Under the pieces are notes generated by a model that did no database searches, was not told where the DNA came from, and saw nothing but the letters and a program-made list of their open reading frames with translations. Below are positions 47,311-55,392 of a stretch of DNA of 64,000 bases, piece after piece. Position 1 is the first letter of the stretch. Each line of letters opens with the position of its first letter. A program made the translations under genes and the position numbers. The stretch is from Bacillus sp. AFS055030 (GTDB taxonomy: Bacteria > Bacillota > Bacilli > Bacillales > Bacillaceae_G): NCBI RefSeq assembly GCF_002574545.1, contig NZ_NUGT01000026.1, forward strand, positions 1-64,000. Reading direction: 5' to 3'.

Positions 47311-47590
47311 AAAAAGTCCCTACTGAATAAACAGTAGGGACGAATTAATTAATCGCGGTACCACCCTAGTTGTGAACAAAAAATCTGTTCACCACCTTCA
47401 TTTTGTTAACGATCAAAATGACCGTTTCTATTTTCATTAACGTAAAAATAGAAATTGCTCCAAGAATGTAATTCAGCATACCTTATGTACTGACTCGCAG
47501 CCTTCGTCAGCTCTCTTAAACAGGGAAGTTATGCCTACTGTGCCCTTATCAACGCAATATATTAAATTGTCAAAACATTCATTAAAAAAG
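47311..47590 (-). ncRNA. T-box leader with tyrosine specifier, upstream of aroA
   Basis: On the minus strand: AGTA-containing stem I, AAGAGAGCTGACG distal region, specifier loop GAAT-TAC-ATTC (TAC at plus-strand 47468-47470), then GGAGC. The T-box core AGGGTGGTACCGCG is at plus-strand 47354-47369. A terminator with 10-bp arms GTCCCTACTG/CAGTAGGGAC and a T-run lies at 47311-47341. Uncharged tRNA-Tyr should stabilise the antiterminator and allow aroA-tyrA transcription. Confidence 0.93.
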
Positions 47591-47602
47591 TTATTAATGA
47601 GG

Positions 47603-47632
47603 ATTATAAAGCACGTTTAAATAGGCTGTCAA
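47603..47632 (-). promoter_or_regulatory. Sigma-A promoter of the T-box-aroA-tyrA operon
   Basis: Consensus TTGACA (plus-strand 47627-47632), 18-nt spacer, consensus TATAAT (47603-47608), just upstream of the T-box stem I. A strong constitutive promoter fits control by termination. Confidence 0.88.
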
Positions 47633-47687
47633 TGCATTTTTTTCTAGAATATGTAAGGATTTTAAAAAAAGTACATCGTTATCGGAA

Positions 47688-47701
47688 TGGTAGCGCTTAC
47701 T
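47688..47701. promoter_or_regulatory. Candidate CcpA catabolite-responsive element
   Basis: TGGTAGCGCTTACT matches the cre consensus TGWAARCGYTWNCW at 12 of 14 positions. It lies about 55 bp upstream of the aroA -35 box and 120 bp before sigK. The sequence alone does not tell which gene it serves, or whether it is functional. Confidence 0.3.
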
Positions 47702-47818
47702 ATTTTCAACATTTTTTTTACACTGCTTACATTTTTTTTATGGTACAGACACACAGAATTTGTACATTACATAAATATATAAATAACAACTAACCTAACC
47801 TTCCTTAGGAGTGATTAT

Positions 47819-48538
47819 ATGCCTGGTTTATTTACCGCTTTAAGTCTTTTCTTAAAAGAAGTGTTTGTGTTTGTTTCCTATGTTAAAAATAATGCCTTCC
47901 CTCAACCTCTTTCACAAGCCGAAGAAGCGCTCTATTTAAATCGTATGGCAAATGGAGATGGAGAAGCGCGGAATTTATTAATTGAACATAATTTAAGGCT
48001 TGTTGCTCACATCGTCAAGAAATTTGAAAATACCGGGGAAGATGCTGAAGATTTAATTTCGATTGGTACAATAGGTTTAATAAAGGCAATTGAGAGCTTT
48101 GTTCAAGGTAAAGGAACAAAATTAGCCACATATGCTGCTAGATGTATCGAAAATGAAATACTTATGCATTTACGTGCTTTAAAGAAAACAAAAAAAGACG
48201 TCTCACTTCATGATCCGATAGGCCAAGATAAAGAAGGCAATGAAATTTCATTATTAGACATATTAAAAACTGAGACAGAGGATGTAGTTGATCAAATTCA
48301 ACTGAATATGGAATTAGAAAAGATAAAGCAATATATTAAGATTTTAGATGACCGTGAAAAGGATGTAATTATTCAACGATTTGGTATTGATATGGATAAA
48401 GAACTAACTCAACGTGAAATCGCAAAGAAATTAGGAATCTCAAGAAGCTATGTTTCGAGAATTGAAAAACGTGCATTAATGAAAATGTATCACGAGTTTT
48501 TAAGAGCTGAAAAAGAAAAGAAAAAGGATAAAAAATAA
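47819..48538 (+). CDS. sigK: Mother-cell sporulation sigma factor SigK (pro-sigma-K), uninterrupted
   Basis: A 239-residue late mother-cell sigma factor. A hydrophobic pro-sequence (residues 1-20) ends at VFVS-YVKNN, the position at which SpoIVFB cleaves in B. subtilis. Region 2 has [35 protein letters not shown] and [11 protein letters not shown]; region 4 has [26 protein letters not shown]. The gene is continuous, unlike B. subtilis 168 where the skin element splits it. SD TTAGGAG precedes ATG. I could not identify a convincing sigma-E or sigma-K promoter upstream. Confidence 0.96.
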   Translation: MPGLFTALSLFLKEVFVFVSYVKNNAFPQPLSQAEEALYLNRMANGDGEARNLLIEHNLRLVAHIVKKFENTGEDAEDLISIGTIGLIKAIESFVQGKGTKLATYAARCIENEILMHLRALKKTKKDVSLHDPIGQDKEGNEISLLDILKTETEDVVDQIQLNMELEKIKQYIKILDDREKDVIIQRFGIDMDKELTQREIAKKLGISRSYVSRIEKRALMKMYHEFLRAEKEKKKDKK

Positions 48539-48539
48539 A

Positions 48540-48609
48540 CCACTAAAGATGAATTTGACCTCCAATTGTTAGCCAGTTCTAACAATTGGAGTGAATTCAT
48601 TTTAGTGGT
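48540..48609. terminator. Bidirectional terminator between sigK and the yrhC-like gene
   Basis: CCACTAAA...TTTTAGTGG outer stem encloses GATGAATT/GAATTCAT and a perfect inner hairpin CTCCAATTGTTAG/CTAACAATTGGAG. It is very long for a terminator and serves two convergent genes. Confidence 0.85.
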
Positions 48610-48610
48610 T

Positions 48611-48844
48611 TTATGCTTGCTCTTCTTTTTGCATTTTACGTTTAAAATAATTTGATGTTAGAAAGAAACCTAAAGCAAAAATCAGCATAATAAAAACAAT
48701 ACTTTCGACTATTAAGATTTTCTGTTGGGTTAATCCGTCCTTTGGAAGGAGAGTCCCGATATAGAAAAAAGTAGCCAATGCTGTTGTTATTGCTCCGTAT
48801 GTTTTAAAATCGTTAACCTTCGCCTGTAGCTTTTTTAAATTCAC
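48611..48844 (-). CDS. YrhC-like small membrane protein
   Basis: A 77-residue protein with two TM segments (ITTALATFFYIGTLLP and IVFIMLIFALGFFLT) and charged ends. GTG start, with AAGG about 11 nt upstream. Size, topology and its place between sigK and the mtnN block resemble B. subtilis YrhC, which follows mccAB; those genes are absent here. Function unknown. Medium confidence in the family name. Confidence 0.65.
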   Translation of the reverse strand: MNLKKLQAKVNDFKTYGAITTALATFFYIGTLLPKDGLTQQKILIVESIVFIMLIFALGFFLTSNYFKRKMQKEEQA

Positions 48845-49014
48845 GAATACTACACCTTCCCTTCTTGTTGACTTATTAACTTTAACATACTTTATACAAA
48901 AAAAGTGAAGGTAATTAAAGGCAGTATATGTAGAGTTTAGGAAGTAAAAAACATGATAGTCTTTTAAGTTTTACTATATTAGAAAATTAATTTTTATAAA
49001 TAGAGTTCCATTTA

Positions 49015-49100
49015 ATATTTCAACACAAAGAAAAAAGGGATGATTTAAAATCCCTTCATGTTGTTGAAAATTAATTTTTGATAAGTAAGTTGTGTCTCAG
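49015..49100. repeat. Duplicated intergenic block, copy A (with terminator)
   Basis: ATATTTCAACAC, then a hairpin AAGGGAT/ATCCCTT (49035-49056), then text ending in TTGTGTCTCAG. A diverged, shorter copy with the same order lies at 49498-49560. The two bracket the GC-rich element. Confidence 0.55.
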
Positions 49101-49230
49101 TGATTTCCATTACAGGGTGCTCGCTTTCCATGGGGCGAGATTCTTTAGCCTCCGCCTCCTCGGCGCCGCCTGTAGGGTCTAAGCCTTCCCGCATCTCCCA
49201 TAGGAGTCCGGCACCCTTTCGTTCCAATCA
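49101..49230 (-). repeat. GC-rich Bacillaceae intergenic repeat element
   Basis: About 130 bp that are much richer in GC than the surroundings. Landmarks on the minus strand are TGATTGGAACGAAAGGGTGC, GACTCCTATGGGAG, GGCTTAGACCC, GCCGAGGAGGCGGAGGC, CGCCCCATGGAAAGCGAGCA and GGAAATCA. I recall very similar sequence recurring between genes in many Bacillaceae. The ends pair (AGGGTGC 49114-49120 with GCACCCT 49211-49217). A 60-codon open frame across it is not credible as a gene. The following stretch 49231-49497 is featureless AT-rich DNA. Confidence 0.65.
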
Positions 49231-49497
49231 TTTTCTTTATGATAAAGAATAATCTTAAAAACAATAGAATAATCAATTGAACAAATGAATTACACTTTAT
49301 TCATCAATATCAAAATAAAACTAATGATGATACTTACACATCTTTAAAATATTGATTGTCAAAAAGAAGATATTTTTATTTTTAGAGGTTAGTTAAAATA
49401 TTTATATTTCAACCAATACTACGTATACATCAAAAATATAATAATATTTTTCAATTGAAATTAAATAATGTTCGTATTTTTCAATATTGACTATATT

Positions 49498-49560
49498 ATA
49501 TTTCAACACTCTGAAAAAAAGAGATTATTTAAACCCCTTGAATGTTTTAACTTGTCTCAG
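49498..49560. repeat. Duplicated intergenic block, copy B
   Basis: ATATTTCAACAC, GAAAAAAAGAGATTATTTAAA, CCCCTTGAATGTTTTAAC and TTGTCTCAG follow the order of copy A at 49015-49100, shortened by about 23 nt and with its hairpin degraded. It ends exactly at the TetR-gene stop codon. Confidence 0.5.
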
Positions 49561-50205
49561 TTATTTTAGACCATCTTTAATATACTCAATCGTCCGTTTT
49601 GTTTCTTGTTCTTCGTTCCATAGCGGTGTATTTTCTAGTACGATCGAAGAAATAACTAAACCAATTACTGTTGAGATAATTAATCTTAGTACTGTCGGTA
49701 TTTGTAGTTGTTTTATTTGCCCTTTATCGATAAACGATTGTAATACAGTAGCTACTTTAGGGTACATTTTGTCTTTGAAGAGTCTTTTTAACTCTTCTTG
49801 CATATCGTCTTGGAATGGCATTTCTTGTATGATTATTTTTATTACCTCTTTATTTTTCTTTGCAAATTCCATCCGATTTTTAATAAGCGCGTTAAGAAAA
49901 TCTTCAAATGTTTCGTACTCTAAATGAAATACTGCTTTAGAAAAACGATCCATTTCAAAAGGAGCAATTGTTTTGACTAATGTCGGTTTGATAATACTTT
50001 TTAATAAATCCTTTTTTGTTTTAAAGTAACGAAAAATAGTGCCTTCAGCAACTTTTGCTTTTTTTGCAATTTCATTGGTAGATGTACTAACGAAACCTTT
50101 TTCTGCAAAAATTTCAATTGCAGCTTCAAGAATTTTTATTTCTTTCTCATTCATTTCTTGTAATTTTTCTTCTGGTAAAAACTCTTCTAATTTAATTGGT
50201 AACAC
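49561..50205 (-). CDS. TetR-family transcriptional repressor of the adjacent ABC exporter
   Basis: About 214 residues. N-terminal TetR helix-turn-helix: [44 protein letters not shown]; the C-terminal ligand-binding half is divergent and ends with a hydrophobic segment ([20 protein letters not shown]). Start is unclear: a GTG at 50205 directly abuts its SD (TAAGGAGTG), so initiation may depend on termination of the upstream permease gene, or use a codon further in. Third gene of the ATPase-permease-regulator operon; it probably binds the two palindromes at 51985-52057. Confidence 0.88.
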   Translation of the reverse strand: MLPIKLEEFLPEEKLQEMNEKEIKILEAAIEIFAEKGFVSTSTNEIAKKAKVAEGTIFRYFKTKKDLLKSIIKPTLVKTIAPFEMDRFSKAVFHLEYETFEDFLNALIKNRMEFAKKNKEVIKIIIQEMPFQDDMQEELKRLFKDKMYPKVATVLQSFIDKGQIKQLQIPTVLRLIISTVIGLVISSIVLENTPLWNEEQETKRTIEYIKDGLK

Positions 50206-50208
50206 TCC

Positions 50209-51225
50209 TTAAATTGAACGCTGTTTCTTTAAAGCAACTATATTTAAAGAAATAAATACGATTGAAAATCCAAGTAGGATTAATAATTGATAGACAACAT
50301 CAGAAAGCGATTGCCCTTTGATCATAATCCCTCTTAGAGCTTCTGCACCATATGTCAGTGGTAAAATCCCCCCGATCAATTTAAACCAGTTAGGTAAAAA
50401 TGCCGTTGAGAAAATACCTGAAAAAAGTATTTGTGGAACAGCAATCACTGGAATAAATTGTACAACTTGAAATTCATTATTTGCATAAGCAGATAACAGC
50501 ATGCCAAGTGTAAGAGCAGTAAGCGATAAAAGAATATTAACTACGCAGACTTCCCATGCACTTCCTACATTATACATATCTAATACACTGATTGAAAAGA
50601 TTGTTATAATGATCGATTGGATTAAAGCAAAAAATCCAAAGCCTAAAATATATCCAACTACTATTTCCCATCTTTTGACTGGCGTGACAAGTAATCTTTC
50701 TAGTGTTGTTGTTAATCTTTCTCTTACAAATGAAATTCCTGATAAGATAAATACAAATAAGAACGAGAAAAATCCAATAAATATTGGTCCAATCGAATCA
50801 AATGATTCCATATTTTTACTACCATAAATTGGGTCCATTACAATTTTAAGTTTTGAAGGTGTATTCTCCTTAACTGCAAATTGAATTGCATCCATTACTG
50901 CAGTTGTTCTTGCTTTGTCTGTTCCTTCAAACTGTACTACTATTTCACCTGATTTAAATAAGACAGCACCATCGAGATCCATATTCTTCAATTTCTCTTT
51001 AATGTCTGCAGGATTTACATTTTTTACTTTCGCATAATCTTTCACAATTTGCTCAAATGCTGGAGGGGCATCTACTAGAGCTAAAGTTGGTTTCGTATCA
51101 TCCTGTTTTAAAATATAAGAAAATAAGAACAATAACACGATTGGGGCAACAAAAATCATTGCAAGAGATCTTCTATCTTTTAAAAATTGTTTTATTATTC
51201 GTTTAGAAATCGCAAAGACTCTCAT
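50209..51225 (-). CDS. ABC-2 type exporter permease
   Basis: A 338-residue permease with TM1 near the N-terminus (LAMIFVAPIVLLFLFSYIL), a large extracytoplasmic loop (about residues 40-145) and a five-TM C-terminal half containing RERLTTTLERLLVTPVKRWEIVVGY, the ABC-2 family signature region. It overlaps the ATPase gene by 4 nt. Likely exports a drug or other hydrophobic compound. Confidence 0.9.
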   Translation of the reverse strand: MRVFAISKRIIKQFLKDRRSLAMIFVAPIVLLFLFSYILKQDDTKPTLALVDAPPAFEQIVKDYAKVKNVNPADIKEKLKNMDLDGAVLFKSGEIVVQFEGTDKARTTAVMDAIQFAVKENTPSKLKIVMDPIYGSKNMESFDSIGPIFIGFFSFLFVFILSGISFVRERLTTTLERLLVTPVKRWEIVVGYILGFGFFALIQSIIITIFSISVLDMYNVGSAWEVCVVNILLSLTALTLGMLLSAYANNEFQVVQFIPVIAVPQILFSGIFSTAFLPNWFKLIGGILPLTYGAEALRGIMIKGQSLSDVVYQLLILLGFSIVFISLNIVALKKQRSI

Positions 51226-51941
51226 GAGCTCACCTCAGTATTAAAATATAGGTCTTCGATTTTGCCAGTTTTTGATTGTGAGATTAAATTTTCCGTAGTA
51301 TCTAGCGCGATTAATTCTCCTTCTCTAATTAACCCGATCCGTTCACATTTTTCAGCTTCTTCCATGATGTGGGTCGTAATGATGATTGTAGTACCCTCTT
51401 TTTTCATTTCAAAAAATTGATTCCAAATTTGCTTCCTTAGTACTGGATCAATTCCTACTGTTGGTTCATCAAGGATTAGTAATGTAGGTTTATGAAGGAT
51501 TGAAATTGCCAGAGAAAGACGTTTTTTCATTCCCCCAGAGTATTGATTAACTTGCTTATTTAATGAATCCTCTAACCCAACAATTTGTGCAACTTCTTGA
51601 ATTCTCGATTTAAGTTCTTTACCTTTTAAATTATATAAGGCACCAAAGAAACTTAAATTATCTGCTCCCGTTAGATCGCTATATAAAGCGTCTGATTGTC
51701 CCATATAGCCTATTGACGGAAGAACTGTAAAATTAGGCATTTCATTATTGTAAACTAATACTTCACCTTTTGAACTTTTATCGATCCCAGCAATTAATTT
51801 TATTAAAGTTGTTTTACCAGAACCTGATGGGCCTAAAATCCCAAATATCTCACCTTTTTGAATATTCATCGAAATATTTTTTAGTACAGCTCTTTTTCCA
51901 AATAAACGGTCAACATTTTGAATTTGAACAACATTGCTCAT
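51222..51941 (-). CDS. ABC exporter ATP-binding protein
   Basis: A 239-residue ATPase. Walker A GPSGSGKTTL, Q-loop YMGQSDALY, signature YSGGMKKRLSLA, Walker B TLLILDEPTVGIDP and H-loop TTHIMEE. First gene of the TetR-controlled exporter operon, directly downstream of a promoter flanked by two palindromes. Confidence 0.94.
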   Translation of the reverse strand: MSNVVQIQNVDRLFGKRAVLKNISMNIQKGEIFGILGPSGSGKTTLIKLIAGIDKSSKGEVLVYNNEMPNFTVLPSIGYMGQSDALYSDLTGADNLSFFGALYNLKGKELKSRIQEVAQIVGLEDSLNKQVNQYSGGMKKRLSLAISILHKPTLLILDEPTVGIDPVLRKQIWNQFFEMKKEGTTIIITTHIMEEAEKCERIGLIREGELIALDTTENLISQSKTGKIEDLYFNTEVSS

Positions 51942-51984
51942 CTTATTCCTCCGTTCAAGTCGATTCCTTTATTAACTTTAAAAT

Positions 51985-52057
51985 GAGTGAGTACTCACTC
52001 CATATCTTTATCTTAATTCACTTTTTATTCTCAGTCAATAAAAAGTGAGTACTCACT
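51985..52057 (-). promoter_or_regulatory. Promoter of the exporter operon with two TetR-type palindromic operators
   Basis: A perfect 16-bp palindrome GAGTGAGTACTCACTC (51985-52000) and a 14-bp copy AGTGAGTACTCACT (52044-52057) flank a sigma-A promoter: -35 TTGACT (plus-strand 52033-52038), 17-nt spacer, -10 TAAGAT (52010-52015). TGAGTGAGTACTCACT is typical of TetR/AcrR-family exporter repressors. Operator centres are 58 bp apart. Confidence 0.85.
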
Positions 52058-52076
52058 CAATTGTATTTGGATAAAA

Positions 52077-52107
52077 AAAGAAAGATGCCTATTAGACATC
52101 TTTCCTT
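52077..52107 (-). terminator. Terminator after mtnN
   Basis: AAGAAAGATG and CATCTTTCCTT form the stem around 10 nt; the minus-strand 3' side continues CTTTTTTTAT. Confidence 0.85.
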
Positions 52108-52114
52108 AAAAGAT

Positions 52115-52807
52115 TTATAACGCTTTAATCATTTCCTCAACCATTAATGTTGAATTAACAGCTGCAGTATGAAGGAATTGATCAAATGAAATATTTGATT
52201 CTTTACCTGCGATATCTGACAATGCTCGTGTCACAACAAATGGTACTTTAAAAGCATAACAAACTTGAGCGATTGCAGCTGCTTCCATCTCTACAGCATA
52301 CAGATCACCAAATTTATCTTTTACAAAATCAACTCTTACTGGATCGTTCATAAAAGAATCACCAGTTACGATTAATCCTTCAACAACTTGGATACCATTA
52401 ATTTTTTCAGCGCATTTTTTAGCGATACCCTTTAATTTGTCATCAGAAGGGAATGCAGCTGGCATACCTGGAACTTGTCCATATTCATAATTGAATGCAG
52501 TAACGTCTACATCATGGTGACGCACTTCAGTTGAGATAACAACGTCACCAACATTTAAGTCAGTATGAAGCCCGCCTGCAGATCCTGTGTTAATAACCAC
52601 ATCTGGCTGATACTTTTCTAAAAGAATTGCTGTTGCCATCGCTGCATTAACTTTACCAATTCCAGACTTTAATAAAATTACTTCTTTTCCTTCGTATGTA
52701 CCAATGTTATATTCTGAGCCTGCAACTTCTTCTTTTTTCAGGTTGTCTAATTTATCACGTAATACATGTACTTCTTCTTCCATTGCCCCAATAATTGCTA
52801 TTTTCAT
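52115..52807 (-). CDS. mtnN: 5'-methylthioadenosine/S-adenosylhomocysteine nucleosidase
   Basis: A 230-residue nucleosidase that cleaves MTA and SAH in the SAM cycle. Conserved [26 protein letters not shown], the active-site [11 protein letters not shown] and RALSDIAG. In B. subtilis mtnN is next to yrrT, mccA and mccB; those are missing here and yrrS is the next gene. Confidence 0.95.
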   Translation of the reverse strand: MKIAIIGAMEEEVHVLRDKLDNLKKEEVAGSEYNIGTYEGKEVILLKSGIGKVNAAMATAILLEKYQPDVVINTGSAGGLHTDLNVGDVVISTEVRHHDVDVTAFNYEYGQVPGMPAAFPSDDKLKGIAKKCAEKINGIQVVEGLIVTGDSFMNDPVRVDFVKDKFGDLYAVEMEAAAIAQVCYAFKVPFVVTRALSDIAGKESNISFDQFLHTAAVNSTLMVEEMIKAL

Positions 52808-52921
52808 ACTTCAAATTCCCTACTTTCTCATTCAAACTTTAATCATTTTACCATATAGAGCCATAGCATTCATCTTTAAGATTACGTACAGTAAAAAAAC
52901 ATTTTCAATCTTAAATAAATG

Positions 52922-52957
52922 AGCGTTGATTTCCGCTAAGGAGCTTACTTGTTTCCA
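52922..52957 (-). repeat. Decayed fragment of the GC-rich intergenic repeat
   Basis: GTTGATTTCCGCTAAGGAGC, TTACTTGTTTCCAC resembles the end of the element at 49101-49230 (TGATTTCC...GGTGCTCGC-TTTCC). Only about 35 nt remain. It sits in the mtnN-yrrS gap where yrrT, mccA and mccB are found in B. subtilis. Confidence 0.4.
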
Positions 52958-52961
52958 CATT

Positions 52962-53558
52962 TTAATACTTTAGATCCTTTACTTCTTGTACCAAAATTGG
53001 GAGCCAGCCTTCTTTTACAACCCAGTGTAAGTATACAACATATTTATAGCTTAGGTCGTTTGTAGCAACATATACTTTTATACTTTGTTGATCGTATCCT
53101 TTTGAAAGATGCCAAACAGAAAAATCTTCTTTTGTTAAAGAAATCGCATTTGATACAGCTTCTTCCATTTCATAAAAGTCCTGTGACTGATAACTAAAAT
53201 GAATTGTATGAGGCTCGGCTTGGCTTGTTTTGTTAGGTACCCATTCTTTAACAGTCGATTCGATAATATTTTCATCATTTATTGAGTCTTTAATGATTTC
53301 ATTTACTTTTTCACGATAATTCGCTTGATAAGGATTCGGTATATCTGTCATTTGCTTTGGTTCTTGAGCAATTGGAGTAAACATAGCTTTTGCAGTATTA
53401 GGCTCTATTTTTTGTTGGTTGAGTATCGGTAAAGTTATTTTAATTCCTAAATAGAAGATTCCACAAAGAAGTGGAATAAGTAGTATTCGGTAAAAATAAT
53501 TTCCTCTTCGTACTCGTCTTAATTTTTGGACCCTTTTGTTTGGTTCAATTGAAGTCAT
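52962..53558 (-). CDS. yrrS: YrrS-like membrane-anchored protein (DUF1510)
   Basis: A 198-residue protein: cytoplasmic basic N-terminus (KRVQKLRRVRRGNYFY), one TM helix (ILLIPLLCGIFYLGIKITLP) and an external C-terminal domain with VKEWVPNKTSQAEPHTIHF and VYLHWVVKEGWLPILVQEV, which resembles DUF1510 of B. subtilis YrrS. Start: ATG 53558 behind GGGGGA. It follows the PBP gene, the same pairing as in B. subtilis, so a wall-related role is likely but unproven. Confidence 0.75.
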   Translation of the reverse strand: MTSIEPNKRVQKLRRVRRGNYFYRILLIPLLCGIFYLGIKITLPILNQQKIEPNTAKAMFTPIAQEPKQMTDIPNPYQANYREKVNEIIKDSINDENIIESTVKEWVPNKTSQAEPHTIHFSYQSQDFYEMEEAVSNAISLTKEDFSVWHLSKGYDQQSIKVYVATNDLSYKYVVYLHWVVKEGWLPILVQEVKDLKY

Positions 53559-53625
53559 TAACAAAATCCCCCAAAAACAACTAATTTTTACCTATTTTAA
53601 CATAGAGTTAATTAATTAAAAATAG

Positions 53626-55386
53626 CTATTTTGTGTGGCTTTTATCAAAGTTATCGATCGATTTTATTAAATTTGTAACAGTGTCAGAAGTAGATGTAAC
53701 TTCGTTTGGAACATTTAAACTAACAACTGCAAATGCATACCTTGGCTTATCATATGGAAAATAACCTGCAAACCATTTGTTCTGTTCGACTATTTTACCA
53801 TCTACTACTTTTGTTTCCGCAGTTCCACTTTTCCCTGCTAAAGTGTAAGGCAAACTAGCATATCGATTTCCCGTTCCTTTCGCGTCCGTAACGACACCTC
53901 GAAGTAACTCTCTTAATTGTTGCATTGAATCTGGAGCTAAATAATCATCAACTAATGTCTGTTCTTTAAATTTAAACATTTCTGTACCATTTTTATATAA
54001 TACAGAATCGACTACTTTTACTTGTTTCGGGCTTCCCCCACGTGCGATCGTCGCCATCATATTTGCGACGGCTAAAGGCGATACTTTTACATCCTGTTGC
54101 CCAATGGAAGTATTTAAGAGCTTATCACTTAAATAGTTTCCTACAAAATATGTTGGTTTCCCTTCATTTTGAAATTGACTAAAACTAGACTCATGATATA
54201 CAGCCCCCGTCCAGCCTACTGGACCATCTAAACCTAGCTTTTTTGCATATGTCTGAAACATATCTTTATTTTTTAACGTTAATTGCTTGCCTAATTGTCC
54301 AAATGTGTAATTACAACTTTGATAGAAACTTTGTTGAAATGTTAAATTACCTTTTCGCTTTTTCTCTTCATCCTCGTATTTACCTACTAAATTATTATTG
54401 CAATTATACAATTGATTTTCTTTAACAATTCCTTGATCTATTGCTGCCGCCGCTACAACTGTTTTAAAGACTGAACCAGGAGTACTAGCTAAGAGTGCGT
54501 AATTAGTCGCTGTATTATCATTTTCAGAAAATAAATTTTGGAAATTCATTTTAGGTCTGCTTACCATTGCTAATAAATTGCTAGTTTTTACATCAATTAG
54601 CACTGCTGCACCTTTTTGAAGTTTAGCTTGGTCAACAGCTTGTTCTAAAATTTGTTGTAAATCCTTATCTAATGTAGTAGAAAGGGAAACTGGATAAAAT
54701 GGATTACTAGGTTTCGCATATTTCACTTCATTTCCAAACATCGGTTTACCTAAATTATCTACGTGTAGCATTAAATTAGACGTGCCATCAGATTTTAAGA
54801 AATCTTCAAATTGAGCTTCTAATCCAATTACTCCAAATTCTTTAGGCTTATAATCTCGATCACTTTCATACTGTTTTTCATATTGTTCTTTATTTTCCCT
54901 AGCTATTCCAATTAGGTGTTCTGCCAATTGTTTATCATCTTGATCTTGAGATAGCATGGAAATTAATCCAGAAACATGTAAATTATTTATTTCATCAATT
55001 TTCTCCGATGTTAATGTTTTTGTTATTCCTTTTAATGTAAAAGGCTCTTTTTTACCAATAAACTGATTTTTTATATTTGCAACCGGGACGCCTGTAATCG
55101 ACGATAGCTTTTCAATCGGCCAATCGATTGTTTTTAAAAATGGAAATAAAATAACTTTTGGAGTGTAAGCTGCACTTAATAATTTTCCATTTCGGTCAAG
55201 TATTTTTCCGCGTCCATTATCAATCCGAAACTGAAACGTTCTTTGAGCAACACTTCGTTCAATTAAATTTACCTTTTGTGGCCCAAAATTCTTTTGGTGT
55301 AGGACACTAATATCTAAACATCTGTATACAATTAAAGTAAATAGTAACGAAAATATCATTAAAATGGCTTTGATCCGTCTATGCAT
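53626..55386 (-). CDS. pbpI: Class B penicillin-binding protein, PbpI (PBP4b)-like transpeptidase
   Basis: A 586-residue class B PBP. N-terminal TM anchor, a dimerisation domain (DNGRGKILDRNGKLLSAAYTP) and a transpeptidase domain with SxxK (STPGSVFK), SxN (QSCNYTF) and KSGTAE. Its position between greA and yrrS matches B. subtilis pbpI, which is expressed in the forespore. The SD (GAGGTG) is part of the 3' arm of the greA-terminator hairpin. Confidence 0.92.
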   Translation of the reverse strand: MHRRIKAILMIFSLLFTLIVYRCLDISVLHQKNFGPQKVNLIERSVAQRTFQFRIDNGRGKILDRNGKLLSAAYTPKVILFPFLKTIDWPIEKLSSITGVPVANIKNQFIGKKEPFTLKGITKTLTSEKIDEINNLHVSGLISMLSQDQDDKQLAEHLIGIARENKEQYEKQYESDRDYKPKEFGVIGLEAQFEDFLKSDGTSNLMLHVDNLGKPMFGNEVKYAKPSNPFYPVSLSTTLDKDLQQILEQAVDQAKLQKGAAVLIDVKTSNLLAMVSRPKMNFQNLFSENDNTATNYALLASTPGSVFKTVVAAAAIDQGIVKENQLYNCNNNLVGKYEDEEKKRKGNLTFQQSFYQSCNYTFGQLGKQLTLKNKDMFQTYAKKLGLDGPVGWTGAVYHESSFSQFQNEGKPTYFVGNYLSDKLLNTSIGQQDVKVSPLAVANMMATIARGGSPKQVKVVDSVLYKNGTEMFKFKEQTLVDDYLAPDSMQQLRELLRGVVTDAKGTGNRYASLPYTLAGKSGTAETKVVDGKIVEQNKWFAGYFPYDKPRYAFAVVSLNVPNEVTSTSDTVTNLIKSIDNFDKSHTK

Positions 55387-55392
55387 ATAAAA

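Noticed and set aside
47740-47818. Sigma-E or sigma-K promoter for sigK
   Set aside because: CATAAATATA resembles a sigma-K -10 but is off by one base from CATANNNTA and has no convincing -35.
49045-49227. A 60-codon minus-strand open frame across the GC-rich block
   Set aside because: It is created by the repeat, has no SD, and its composition follows the repeat rather than a protein.
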